From Cryptomeria japonica (Eukaryota; Streptophyta; Pinopsida; Cupressales; Cupressaceae): a DNA stretch of 64,000 bases. The notes below the pieces were generated by a model that made no database searches, was not told the DNA's origin, and saw only the letters and a list, made by a program, of their open reading frames with translations. A program made the position numbers and the translations under genes. Of the stretch, positions 25,345-35,934 are shown piece by piece; positions within the stretch are counted from its first letter, which is position 1, and each line of letters begins with the position of its first letter. The stretch covers positions 481,378,872 through 481,442,871 of the forward strand of contig NC_081412.1 in NCBI RefSeq assembly GCF_030272615.1, read 5' to 3'.

Positions 25345-25570
25345 TACGTATGACCTACTTATGTATGCAAATTATGATGACCATGATGAAAAAGATGTAT
25401 AGGCTAACAAATCTTATGTGTATGACCTCCTTATGTATGCAAATTACAATGATCATGATGAAAAATATGCATAGATTAACAAATCTTATGCATATGACTT
25501 GCTTATGTATGCAACTTATGATGATTATGATGAAAGAGATACATAGACTAACAAATCTTATTGCTATTAT
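25345..25570. repeat. Minisatellite, three units of about 75 bp
   Basis: Three tandem units share CTTATGTATGCAA, GATGATNATGATGAAA and AGNNTAACAAATCTTAT segments. The 81-codon open frame across them (MTYLCMQIMMTMMKKMYRLT repeated) is a by-product of unit lengths divisible by three and has no similarity that I recognise. Confidence 0.8.
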
Positions 25571-26590
25571 GTTACTTTATGTACTTGCTAGTTAGAATTA
25601 TAGTCTTCTTGTTGGAACACTAATTCTTTAGCTACAATAAACCTACTTAAGGAATTGCTATTGGATGAAGCAGTGTATGAGGTGTTGTCTTCTTAGGATG
25701 ATTTATTGGACGAGACAACATAGGAGGTGTGGTCATCTTGGGGTGCATTAGGTTTGGCAGTGTGGAAAATTTCTTATGCTCTTATGAATTTGTAAACCCT
25801 ATTTATTTATGCTTATAATTGTGCTTGAAACTTGGTGTAGTTGAAAATCACCTTTAATAGCTTGGTATGGACACATAAATCTAGCAAACTTGCTTGATAA
25901 CAATCAAGCCCCTATGTTGATGTACAAGTTTGAATACATGCCAAACAAAGATGTAGATGCCGAGATGATGAATCAAGGTGTTGTATTTGTGATGTAAAAG
26001 CTCATACAAAATGTGATGAAAATATCTAATATCTAATTGATTATGATCTAGGGTTAATGATATAGTTGTAGTCTTTAAATATAAGACCTTAAGTACATAA
26101 TTCAAAGTATTTGGCGCACAAACTGATAATTAACAATCATTAAAAAAAATAAAAAATTGATTTGATTTGAGAGGACCAAGTGACAAGTGTAATCCTCTCC
26201 AATGTACATATCCTTACTCACCACATAATCGAGGATACAAAAATAACTATAAAAAGAATTGGTCCAAACCACTCTTATGATATGTTTATAATTAACCAAG
26301 AAAATTGAAAAAAAAAATGCACTTTACTCTTCCACACTATAATAACTATAAACTTAATTCAAATAAGAAAATAACATATTTAATATTTTTAACATTTTGA
26401 CACATCCCCTAGACATATGAACTGCCCAATTAACCTTAAAAAACATCTGCTTAAAACTTAAAACCCTGATTGGGGCACTTCAGCTTTTCCTTTAGTCTCT
26501 TCGTTACTGTCAAAAAGAAAATTTCCAATCCGAAGGAAAAAAAGTGCTTACAAATGTCATTCCCAAGTGCTGTTCAGTATTGGGAATGAT
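25571..26590. other. Intergenic region upstream of VPS54
   Basis: About 1 kb of AT-rich sequence with no credible frame. It would contain distal promoter elements of the gene starting near 26625, but no specific binding site can be assigned from sequence alone. Confidence 0.4.
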
Positions 26591-26594
26591 CTCC

Positions 26595-26602
26595 TATATA
26601 AA
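26595..26602 (+). promoter_or_regulatory. TATA-like box of VPS54
   Basis: TATATAAA followed by CACGGTCCACC lies 430 bp upstream of the start codon. It would place transcription start near 26625-26635. The surrounding sequence has a pyrimidine-rich initiator-like stretch (CTTTCTCTTCATC). This is a motif match only. Confidence 0.45.
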
Positions 26603-26784
26603 CACGGTCCACCGCTTTCTCTTCATCAATCCATCCACCTCACGAATAAAAGGGAACAAATAATAATATACAGCTACTGTCATAGATTCATCACTAGCTG
26701 TTAAAACCAAATAAACCGAAAAATGGCGACCTCTTAGATTTTCAAATATCCAGCAGTCAGAAAAAAAGAAACACAGCAATAACA

Positions 26785-26962
26785 GTAAGTATTCAATCTT
26801 CAACCCTGATAAAATACGTTTATTGTTTATTTTGTGATTCGCGATAAACTACTTTTATTATAATTATATGTTGGTGATTAATTTTTAGATCTGGTTTGAA
26901 TTGTGCCTTTTTCTTTTGAAAATCCGGGATCTCAGGGTTCATTTTCGGTTCAAATTTCGCAG
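26785..26962 (+). other. Possible 5' leader intron of VPS54
   Basis: A good donor (ACA followed by GTAAGTATT at 26785) and a T-rich stretch ending in TTTCGCAG at 26955-26962 would remove 178 bases from the leader. Leader introns are common in plant housekeeping genes. An alternative acceptor is TTTCCAG at 26969-26975. Confidence 0.4.
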
Positions 26963-26976
26963 CCATAGTTTCCAGA

Positions 26977-27018
26977 ATGCATGGGGTTCGATTCTCAGGA
27001 GAAACGAATTATAATTAA
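26977..27018 (+). promoter_or_regulatory. Upstream ORF of 13 codons before the VPS54 start
   Basis: ATG at 26977 opens a 13-residue frame (MHGVRFSGETNYN) that ends with TAA at 27016-27018, nine bases before the main ATG at 27028. It stays in the mature leader whichever of the two possible leader acceptors is used. A short upstream ORF this close to the main start could lower translation of the main frame. That effect is inferred. Confidence 0.5.
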
Positions 27019-27027
27019 GCTGGAAGA

Positions 27028-27942
27028 ATGGATGCCATGCCTCTGGTTGGGGGGGCGGACGCAAATAACAATGAAAATAGTAAGTCCATGAAAAGGAGTA
27101 TAGAAGTAAACCGAAAATTTTCAACTGGCCCGAATTCAAGGTCTCCTTCATTGTCGTCTCAGAGCAGCTCTTCGATTCGATCGGGGTTCGACATTGACTC
27201 CGCTTTGTACAATGGCGGGCAAAGCCTGGCCTCCATTCTGAACAATCCTCACCTCGGGAAGTCTGGGGTTTATAGTTCAGATGCCACGTGGAGTACCTGG
27301 TGGCCCTCCGCCTCGCTCAATTCCCTCGAGTCAGCCCCGATTGCAGTCTCCAAAGTTTTTCCAGAAATAAATAAGTCCGATTTTCAGGCCTACTTGGACT
27401 CCATTTCTGAGTGCTATGGCCGTTTCGAAGACGTGAGAGAGCATTCGAGCCGTGAACAGAGCGATCGGAATGCTTCGGCTTCTTCTCCCGCCAATGGGGA
27501 AATTCGGGGCCAGGGTGATGCGTTGGTTGCCTGCTTAAGGGAAATTCCTTCTCTGTATTTCAAGGAAGATTTTGCATTGGAGGAAGGGGGTACATTCCAG
27601 GCAGTTTGTCCGTTCTCCTCCATTCCACAAAATGTTATGCTGCAGGAGAAATTATCTCATTATTTGGACACTGTGGAAGTGCATTTGGTGAAAGAGATCT
27701 CCATCCGGTCGGATTCGTTCTTTGAAGCTCAAGGCCAGCTCGAGGATTTGAATGGGAAGATAGTGGAGGCTTGCTCTCAGCTTCACGAATTGAAAGCCAC
27801 GGTGAGACTGCTAGATGCAGATCTGCTGGAGCCTGCTAGGCAGATCCAGGAATTGAATCGGAGTCGCACGGATTTGCTTTCTCTCCATCAGAAATTGAAG
27901 CTTATTTCATATGTTAATCAAGCACTTTCTGCACTTAAACTG
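27028..27942 (+). CDS. VPS54: VPS54, exon 1 (GARP complex subunit, N-terminal part)
   Basis: Exon 1 encodes residues 1-305 in one frame and ends at a phase-0 boundary before GTATTTAC. VPS54 is a subunit of the GARP complex (with VPS51, VPS52, VPS53), which tethers endosome-derived vesicles at the trans-Golgi network. Residues 1-55 are Ser/Asn-rich and low in complexity. Residues 100-135 contain the conserved patch KVFPEINKSDFQAYLDSISE. Residues 171-305 match the Vps54 N-terminal region, with YFKEDFALEEGGTF at 177-190. The coiled-coil block 205-295, with LRLLDADLLEPAR-type heptads, mediates GARP assembly. GC content is clearly higher than in the flanks and there are no defects. The start is the first in-frame ATG, nine bases after a short upstream ORF. 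The open frame runs 53 codons past the donor into intron 1; that tail is not coding. The rest of the protein follows in exons 2 and 3 and beyond the window. Confidence 0.88.
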
Positions 27943-29042
27943 GTATTTACCCCCTTCTATATTTATGATTTCATATGCTTGGTTGATTATTTTGTTTCTG
28001 TTAACAACCAGCAGTTATTAGGTCCAAAACCGCATTCCACTGCAGTTATTAGGTCCAAAACCGCGTTCTACTGTTTCTGGCTTGTGATAAGTGGCCGTCC
28101 ATGACAGGCATAAAAAAGTAAAGAAATAAACGATCAATTAAGTCCGTTATCTTCTTACTCTTTTAATACTGTCTTCGATAATTCAACTAATTGATATGTT
28201 GCCCCACGTCTCGGTTGCAGCACCCTTTGATCTGCCATCCTGAGCTCTCCTTTCACATAGGCTACTCTTCAAATGCATATATGCTGCTGCACATTTTATA
28301 TCTTTATATTCCAACCGATGGATGTCTTCGGTCAAAATTGAGAGTCAATTAAGGTTGCCCTGTATGAGCATTGTTTGTTGTTTATTTTCACTTGGATGTC
28401 TAACTATAGAAACTTAAAAGATTTGTAAAAACTCCAAAATACTTTTCGTGACACCATGAAACCTCCATTTCTCAGTTTGAGCTCATTTTTATTTTGTTTC
28501 CTGGTTCCTGTTCCTGGTGGAGCCTTCAAACAATCTAACTGGTCAGAATAGAACCCACGCTTTGATAGTCCACCCTCCCTTAGCAGTTATTTCAGGTGCC
28601 ATGGAACAAAGGCTTGCAGTTGACATTTTGTTTCTCCTTTCCTGTTCCTAGTAGGGTGCATAGGGTTCAATAGGAACTATAGAAGAGGTGGCGTGGGGGA
28701 GTTTTGGGGCAGGCTGCTTTATAGATAGTTGGAGACCCACAGCAATCCATCGAGGCATCCATCCCCTTTAGTTCCTGCTATTGGATGGGACGTTTTAGCC
28801 ATGTGCCCCATAATAACCTAGGTCTATAAATATGCCATGTCTCCATCCATAGTGCAGCCATTTCATCTCTCTATCTCCCTCTCTCTCAATCTCCTAATAT
28901 GATAGCCTCCCCACCTCCCCACCTCTTCCACTCTGCTCATTTTTTAATGCCAACCTTGTACTTCGTATTTGCTAGGAGAAGGTGGGTGGTCGAGGGCCCT
29001 AACTTTATATTGACTGTTTCTCTTTGCCTGGCTAGCTTGGGA
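27943..29042 (+). other. Start of VPS54 intron 1, single-copy-looking sequence
   Basis: Intron 1 runs 27943-42807 (14,865 bp), from GTATTT to AAAAG. This first kilobase has no coding frame. It contains a two-copy tandem duplication of about 28 bp (AGTTATTAGGTCCAAAACCG, at 28013 and 28042) and a CT-rich stretch near 28865-28930. Confidence 0.6.
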
Positions 29043-29871
29043 TGTAATGCCCACTCCTCAAAATTAAACTAAAATGATACCCTCCAATTATTTGAGTATG
29101 CGTCAGTAAATTCAGAAATATTATTTTATTAAAAAAGGATTGGAAAAGAGACGCAACTGAGAGCAGCCGCCACAGGACAAGGAGGATTTACTTTTTAAAC
29201 CACCACTGATTTCTAATATCCACCAAAGGGATTAGAGCTGCTAAATAAGATGAAATCATGAAATCACATCAGCAATAACAAACAAGATAAAAAAGAAGAG
29301 ACACAGAACAGAAAGAAATTGCCAAAGTAAAAGACAGCGCTTGGACTAATTAATGTGACGAAATTATAATTATCACTTTATTTCCAGAGGCCATTAGGAT
29401 ATGTGTGACTGTTGGTGGAAGATCATAAATATTAGTGATCAAGCGAGGGGAAGAAGACATTGACTGATAATACTATTTATATCTAATTATTATTCCTTGT
29501 GGAGGGTAGACTTGTAGTTCAGCAACCCAAGGATGAAACCCTTTAAGGTCTGAAATTAGAGCACGAATCATACTGGTTTCCATTGCTGAGTTAGTAGACC
29601 AAAATCCCTGATTCAGACAGATATAATGACAATTCAAGGGCATTTTAGTGAAGATAGATCACTGCAGATTTGAGATAGTTAACAGCAGATACAAAGGATA
29701 AGTCCTATCTTTTCTGAAATATATTCTAAATATTATATTCAAATTAAAATAAACTGCTAAACCTGCAATTTCTGAAGTTGATACCATATTTATAATCAAT
29801 TGTGCTGCTATAATTGTGAGTCACATTTTTCTTTTTAAGGAAAATAAGGCAAATTTAAAGGGGACATTACA
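29043..29871 (+). mobile_element. 5' LTR of a Ty3-gypsy element
   Basis: The 829 bp unit begins TGTAATGCCC and ends GGGACATTACA, a good inverted-repeat terminus with TG...CA ends. It is followed by a diverged primer-binding site (TGGTATTAGATTTGGAGC at 29874). Gag, protease, reverse-transcriptase and integrase remnants follow in the expected gypsy order. A matching 3' LTR is not present. Confidence 0.7.
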
Positions 29872-29976
29872 AATGGTATTAGATTTGGAGCTTGCTAGCT
29901 TGTGAGATTTCCTTCTTATGCAATTTAGTGACAGCCAGCAGATATTATCAAAGAGAACGTAGGAAAACTATTTTCT

Positions 29977-30949
29977 ATGGACAAAGTGATAGAAATTCCA
30001 TTGGAATTTAAAGCAGAAGAAGCAAACATGGACAGAGAGAATGACAATTGCCATTATGCAAATAAGATTGATAGAAAATTTGACCTTAAGTTAGACATGA
30101 TGGGGCAAATATTACACTTAAAAAATACAGAATAATTCCAACAATCAAAATAATGATTCAAGTTCTTATAACAATAATAGACAGAAAAGTCACATACAAG
30201 GAACCAAGTGTGGGACTGTTGATAGACCTCTTCATCGTACTTCCATTTAAATGAGAGAAGTTTCTATTGGAGAAGCACAAAATTCAAGGAAAGATAGCAT
30301 CGCCACCTGTTATGAATAATATAGAAAACTCTTGGCAGAGATTTGAGAAGCAATGTCTCTCACAAACTACATGAATAGGAAGAAAGGCAGAAATGGGTCA
30401 AGAATTGAACCTAGACCCCAACCAAGATAAAATGATCATCAACAAGCTTTGGGTAAATTAACATTGTCTACATTTGATGGTTATAATAAGTGTACTACTT
30501 GTGCATGAGTAAAGAAGTTAGATACATACCTATCATTGAAACCTATGGCTGAGGATGATGCCATCAAATTTGCCACCTTACACCTGGAGGGATCAACTCA
30601 TGAATGGTGGTATCATGGGTTGGCTGCCCCAGGTCATGGTCTAATAGACACATATGATGAATTCTGCAAAAGGTTGGTCAATAGGTTTGATAGAAAGGAT
30701 CTTGAAGTCCATTTTAGAAAGTTGGCCCAGTTAAAACAAGGAGGATTATTTGAGAAATATGTAGAAGAAATCCAGATTTTATTTGTCATGCCTGATGTTA
30801 CAGAAAGAAGATCAATCACCCTTTTTATTGAAGGGTTACATGAACGTCTTAGGGGTTTGATTAACGCATTTGATCCACTGACTCTTCAAGAGGCTATTAA
30901 AGCAACTTTGAATTTAGAAACATCAATGGCCAAAAACAAGTTCTTTTAG
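29977..30949 (+). pseudogene. gypsy gag remnant
   Basis: After an ATG at 29977 the frame is broken. From 30536 it is open for 137 residues that match the plant retrotransposon gag domain: KFATLHLEGSTHEWWYHGL, then YDEFCKRLVNRFDRKDLEVH and FRKLAQLKQGGLFEKYVEE. This domain forms the particle shell. The zinc-knuckle region is lost after 30949. Stops upstream of 30536 show it is dead. Confidence 0.8.
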
Positions 30950-31194
30950 AAAACCCCTCCTATAGGACCAAATATGAAACCTTTTCAAAAAGGTTTTTTT
31001 CAACAAAAGGCATTACCACCAAAAAGAAATTTGGATGAAGTAACCAAAAATGAGCTCAGCCAAAACAAATTATGTTTGATAAGCACTAAGAATTGGAGCT
31101 TGAAGTAGATAAATGCAAACCTAAATCATAAATAAAAGAAGGTGAAAAGTTAAGGGGTGCACTTGCATACTTGTTAGGTGCTTGTAAATAACAT

Positions 31195-31641
31195 CCTTTT
31201 CAAGTAAGTTGTGTTTTGGAAGGGTACAAAGTTATAGCTCTATTTGACAATAGAGCAACACATAACTTCACTGATGAAGGGTTGCTTGCTAGAAGAGGAT
31301 TGCAAATAGAAGATTTTAATGGATTCAATGTTTTAGTGGCTAATGTATTCAATGCATTAAGAAAATTCCACAATTAGAGATTGCCTGGCACAAGATGCAA
31401 GATTATTTCTATGTGGTGGCCACAGGAAAAACTGACGTGGTTTTAGGAGTGCAATGGTTACACTTTTTGGGAGAACTTACAAAAAATTATCAGAGTATGG
31501 ATCTAAGTTTCAAATCAGAAGATAAAGATGTAGTGTTACAAGGAATTACTAGTGGATCTCTTAGAGTTATATCTAAGGTTCAATTCAGAAGATAAAGACG
31601 TAGTGTTACAAGGAATTACTAGTGGAACTCTTAGGGTTATA
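31195..31641 (+). pseudogene. gypsy protease remnant with internal duplication
   Basis: The block VIALFDNRATHNFTDEGLLA aligns with the retropepsin active site of plant gypsy elements, but the usual DSGA is DNRA, so the catalytic motif is gone. VVLGVQWLHFLGEL (31438-31480) is the flap and C-terminal part. A direct duplication of about 64 bp (31515-31578 and 31579-31641, with TAGTGTTACAAGGAATTACT in both) sits at its 3' end. Confidence 0.7.
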
Positions 31642-31879
31642 TCAGCAAAAAGAGTGGGGCACAATGCTCAGTATCTTCGATAGCCACTACAAGTATGAAA
31701 GCTTTTAATGTGAACATATAAACATTCTTGGAGAAGCATATCATGGTTTTCATAGGCATTCCTTTGGGATTGTCTCCTAATAAAGGGTTTCAACACATGA
31801 TAGAACTAGAAATCAGAACAAAGCTAATAATAATCACTCCTTATAGGCATCCAAGAAGATTAAAGGAGGAAACTGAAAA

Positions 31880-32005
31880 CAATTAAGGAAATTTTGAAGA
31901 TAAGGCATATTAGGCAATGTTCTAGCCCTTTTGCATCATTAGTTGTATTAGTGAAAAAGAAAGATAGAACTATCCAAACGTGCATAGATTTCAAGGTGTT
32001 AAATG
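31880..32005 (+). pseudogene. gypsy reverse transcriptase, N-terminal scrap
   Basis: IRHIRQCSSPFASLVVLVKK and CIDFKVLN match the opening of the reverse-transcriptase domain, where SSPFASPVVLVKKKDG and CIDYRALN are the conserved forms. The match ends abruptly at about 32005. The YXDD active site and RNase H are missing and unrelated sequence follows. Confidence 0.75.
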
Positions 32006-32889
32006 GAGAAGTTGATGATCAACCTAAGGAGCCAAGAATCATTTTGCAAGCAAAACACCTATCACACAAAAGAGATCAAGCGAAGATTGTATGCTCTATA
32101 ACAATTAGAGAAGTCTATATTATTGCACAAATGATGATTGGAGATACAATATTGGAGGTACAATTACAATGAGTAAATGAATCCTTACAAAGGATGAATG
32201 AAACCCTAGGTGCAAACCCTAATGCTAAACTTAGGGGAACTAAAGCAATGCAAAGTAGGAGCTAAATTAAGCTCAACTACATCTAGAACTAATGTTGGAA
32301 AAGTAAACTCTAGATAATAAAAAGCACCTTAGTTTAGCCTAAGTGTAAAAGTAATTAAAGGACCTAATTAATAAGTAATTAGATAATTGTCCTAAAATTA
32401 CTCCAACACCCTAAAGAGCTAATATGAATGCAAAATGCATATATGAATGAGTCTCGACAACAAAGGCTTGATTAGGTACTCATGTACAAACCAATGCAAC
32501 TCACACCAATGAGGTCTCTCTAAACGAAAAAAACGAGAAAAACCACATGGGGAAAAATCCCTCTCCAAAAATGAGAGATGCAATGGAAAAGAAAAAGGTA
32601 CTATGTATGACTAGGATGAAGGACTCCAAGTGCCCCCCCAAGTATAGATTCGGTCACATATGTATAATGAATATCCCCCAATAATAGAGAGAAAATGACG
32701 AAGAATCTCCCCAATGAAGAAGTAGCTCATGTGCCAATAATGAATGCCTGAAGATAGAATATGATCCACAGTTTGCAAACAACATTTCTCCCCTTCGGAA
32801 GAAAGCAATCCACTAGAGATAGAGTATCCACTCCCATAAATTAGAAGATGTAGGAATCCAAATCCAATGATATGATTAAGTCTCTAAAA
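32006..32889. other. Unrelated sequence replacing most of the gypsy pol
   Basis: Nothing here resembles reverse transcriptase or RNase H. GAGAAAAACCACATGGGGAAA near 32530 resembles the transcribed part of plant copia LTRs in minus orientation. The stretch may be another LTR insertion combined with a deletion, but clear ends were not found. Confidence 0.4.
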
Positions 32890-33430
32890 ATTGCTCACGT
32901 GTCGTGAAGAAAGCAATCCACTGGAGATTTTCATGGGTCTCAAAGAAGACATTCTCATGTATGTAAGGGAATGCTTTATTTGTCAACAGAATAAAATAGA
33001 ACATGCTTTTCTTGTAGGGTTATTACAACCATTGCGAATTCCAAACTATAAATGGGAAAGTATATCGATGGATTTAATTACAGGGCACCTAAGTCACAAG
33101 GTAAAGATTGTATATATGTTTTGGTGATAGACTTACTAAATATGGTAATTTTTGTCATATCTATTGAGTTTAAGGCACCTCAAGTGGGCAAATTGTTTTT
33201 TAAAGAGGCTTTCGAATTACAGGAGATACCAAAAAACATTGTAAATGATAGAGAGAGTTGGTTCCTCAAGTTGTTTTGGCAAGAACTCTTTCATGTAATA
33301 GGAATCAAATTATCGCCAAGAACCAAATATCATCCACAAATTGATGGTCAAACGAAAATAGTCAACAAATGGATTGAAGGCTATTTGCAAAGTTATGTAG
33401 CTGGGCATCAAATAGCTTGGATAAAATGAC
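32890..33430 (+). pseudogene. gypsy integrase remnant
   Basis: Two overlapping frames (shift near 33080) give the end of the zinc-binding domain (YVRECFICQQNK) and the catalytic core (ESISMDLITG ... VLVIDLLNMVIFVISIE ... IVNDRESWFLKLFWQELFHV ... KYHPQIDGQTKIVNKWIEGY). The first two acidic positions are kept. The third, normally the Glu of GQTERVN, is Lys. The frame ends soon after at the edge of the hAT remnant. Confidence 0.8.
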
Positions 33431-33621
33431 TTTATTTGGGGGAACACTATTACAATACTACAATACAGCACTGTTACCATTACACATCAAACTAATAGAG
33501 GACATCAAGATTGCAAAATCACCCTCACAAACTATAAGAATTGGGAATATGCCATTACTTCCCTAATGTAAACAGCATGAGTTAAAGATTAAACGAGACT
33601 CATACTACTGATATAAGACTG

Positions 33622-34010
33622 CCAAGTTGCTGAAATTGGTACAGGTACATGGGTATGATAGATTGTTTTTTGGGCTGGGTATGTTTTGGGTTTGCTGTAC
33701 AAAAATATAATAAGAAGTATAAATATATACATATTTGCAGCCTAAAAGCAGTGATTAAATTCAGAATACCACATATCATGCATATGCCTACAAATTTGAA
33801 AGACAATATACTAATTTGATATCAATTTGTGAAAGCTTGAATGTCAAAAGAGATATTCATTATTCATTGGCTCGTATTAAAATAAGACAATTAGTAATGA
33901 GTATCATTTTTTTTTGAATGAGTAATCAGTATCATATTTGCCATCATGACGACCAACATCAAGATTGCAGATAACATGCAGTATACTATATTGAATAATC
34001 ATAACAGCGA
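33622..34010 (-). pseudogene. hAT element copy 2, 3' end (decayed)
   Basis: The sequence matches the 3' terminal region of the complete hAT element (58553-58960) run for run. It starts CAAGTTGC, close to the TIR start, then has GGTACAGGTACATGGGTA in place of the GGTACG array. Shared AAATATATACATAT, AATACCACATATCAT and TCATTGGCTCGT segments follow. It marks the left end of an old hAT insertion in VPS54 intron 1. Confidence 0.65.
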
Positions 34011-34563
34011 TCTGCTATTAATAGTAGTATACAGAAAGTATTATCAAATTTATGCACAGAAACCTCATACCAAAGTATCACCGTCTCTTAATGATAATTG
34101 CAGATTTGATCTTTCCTTTTATGCTCTCTTCTTCAAGGACTGTTCGATGCCTTTCACCCCACCCCCATTCAATGCTCTTGACAGAATATGTATCCACCTT
34201 TAAATAGGATGTGAGTAGATATGCAGTGAAAGGAGATGTCTCTTTACACGACTCCTGCCCATGGCTCTTCATTCATACCTCTTTGACTTAACTAATATTA
34301 ATGACTACTTATCATTTTCATTGTTTATCATTATTTTCCTTTCACCATTGATTATTATGTGATTTCCATTGTGGCTGGGTAATCATGGAGATATCCATAA
34401 TTGGTTTCCCCTTAAACTTTAAAGTACGTTCATTTCAGTATTGATTGGATGTTTCTACTTTCTAGTTCAATCATGATTATTAATAAAGTCACATTATTAA
34501 TACTATAGTGTCAAGCATATATTATATTTGATCATAGGAAATATGAAGGTTAGGAATGGGGCA
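34011..34563. other. Non-coding sequence between hAT remnant and solo LTR
   Basis: About 550 bp with no recognised content. It should correspond to exons 3 and 2 of the old hAT copy but no similarity is visible, so that part is deleted, replaced or hidden by decay. The true left edge of the neighbouring LTR may lie within it. Confidence 0.35.
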
Positions 34564-35147
34564 TGACAGTCTGTCTGAGATAAGGTTGTGATCTAATTGA
34601 TAAACAAGCTACAGTCTGTCCTGATAGGACTATGACAGTAGCACCTAGGTGCTTTGTCCTGATAGGACTATGCCTGTAACTTAATAACAGCTCTGATCTG
34701 ATCTGTTCAATGGTGTTGTCACCTAGATGCTTTGATTCCTTTCCTTTATATCTCTCAATGTGAGGGAGAGGTCACACCTCTTCATCATGCATACCCTTTG
34801 GCAAGAGACATACCCTTTCACCATTAGCACCTTTTGAAAGAGTGCAACTCTTCATTATCACTGTCCTTTGAAAGGGACACAACCTTTCAGAATCGGATCT
34901 GCACTTCTGATTCCAAAATTACTCCCTCTCAAATGAGGTGCTCTTCTCCCTTTTATATCTCATGTTTGAGGGAGTCACAAACTTTTCATTCCATGTCTTT
35001 TGACCATTCATGAACTTAATTAAATTTTAATTATATTTAATTATATTCTTTTCTATTTTAATTTTAATTTTGTTTTTATTGTGAATTTTAATTTTATTAT
35101 TATTATTATTTGCCATTAAATCCTATTTCAAAGTGGGAACATTACAA
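34564..35147 (-). mobile_element. Solo LTR related to the LTRs of element G
   Basis: Long stretches match the 37656-38125 and 39300-39798 LTRs: TATATCTCTCAATGTGAGGG, CACCATTAGCACC, AATCAGATCTGCACTTCTGA-like, and the end CAAAGTGGGAACATTACA. Only one copy is present here. The right end is clear, because the hAT copy resumes at 35148. The left end is approximate and no target duplication could be identified. Confidence 0.6.
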
Positions 35148-35934
35148 CTCTATACAAATTATTTGCACCTCTTTGAAGAAAGTTTCTTGAGGAACTTGCT
35201 CATTTTTATTTTTGAAGAAATTTATTTTCTCAATTATTGAGTCAATTCCATTGTATATATATCTCAAACATGCCATGTTAGTAAAATGGATCATACTCAT
35301 GATGCAATTGGTGAAACAAAGAGGATATTCCATTCGGTCCCACCAAGTGTTACCTAGAATCATCCACTTCTTATTTGTTGCCCTTTTGCCATTGAATCGC
35401 CTCCATATGGACCAACTTTGGTTAATGATCATGATAGAATGTGGTTCTTGCACCTTCACAAGTCATCTTAATATGATTGTGTGTTGGATGTACAAAGAAG
35501 AAAGCATACTTAAAAAATAACAAATTACTAAAGTGAAATTTAATGTTTAAAAGTTGTAGTGTTTCAATTACTTTTAGAAGTTTTAGTAGCTCCAATTGAG
35601 CGAATGACCTAAAAATGGCTTGTGAGATGGGCTGGTTTGTGATGAACATTAATCAAGTCTCAACGATCTATTAAAAAACAAATTAAAAACAATGAAGGCA
35701 TACTTAAAATATTAAAAAATAACTCATTACTAAAGTGAAATGTAATGTCATTTTGCGAGAATGACCTAAAAATGGCTTGCAACGTGTGATGGTTTGTGAT
35801 GAACACTTGGATCCCTTTAGCCTCAACATAGACTTATTTTATCCAATTTATTTTTCTGCCTAGCTTTTGTAGCATGAGGTCATTACAATTGTCCAACATG
35901 TGATGGTTTGTGACGAACACTTGGATCTCTTTAG
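35148..35934 (-). pseudogene. hAT copy 2, exon 2 start and exon 1 end (decayed, partly duplicated)
   Basis: The minus strand from about 35470 down to 35148 encodes IINQSWSIWRRFNGKRA ... WWDRMEYPLCFTNCIMSMIH ... DSIIEKI ... PQETFFKEV, co-linear with exon 2 of the complete hAT. Upstream on the minus strand lies the exon 1 tail, MFITNQPISQAIFRSFAQLE (35590-35649). The block with ACCTAAAAATGGCTTG and GGTTTGTGATGAACA is present at 35610-35645 and again at 35765-35805 and about 35890, so short tandem duplications occurred here. Truncated on the left by the solo LTR and on the right by the next one. Confidence 0.75.

Noticed and set aside
25350-25595. 81-codon repeated-peptide frame
   Set aside because: It arises from a 75 bp tandem repeat; there is no start context or similarity.
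27943-28104. Open frame continuing 53 codons beyond VPS54 exon 1
   Set aside because: The residues (TPFYIYDFICLVDYF...) have no Vps54 character, and the real continuation is the in-phase exon 2 at 42808.
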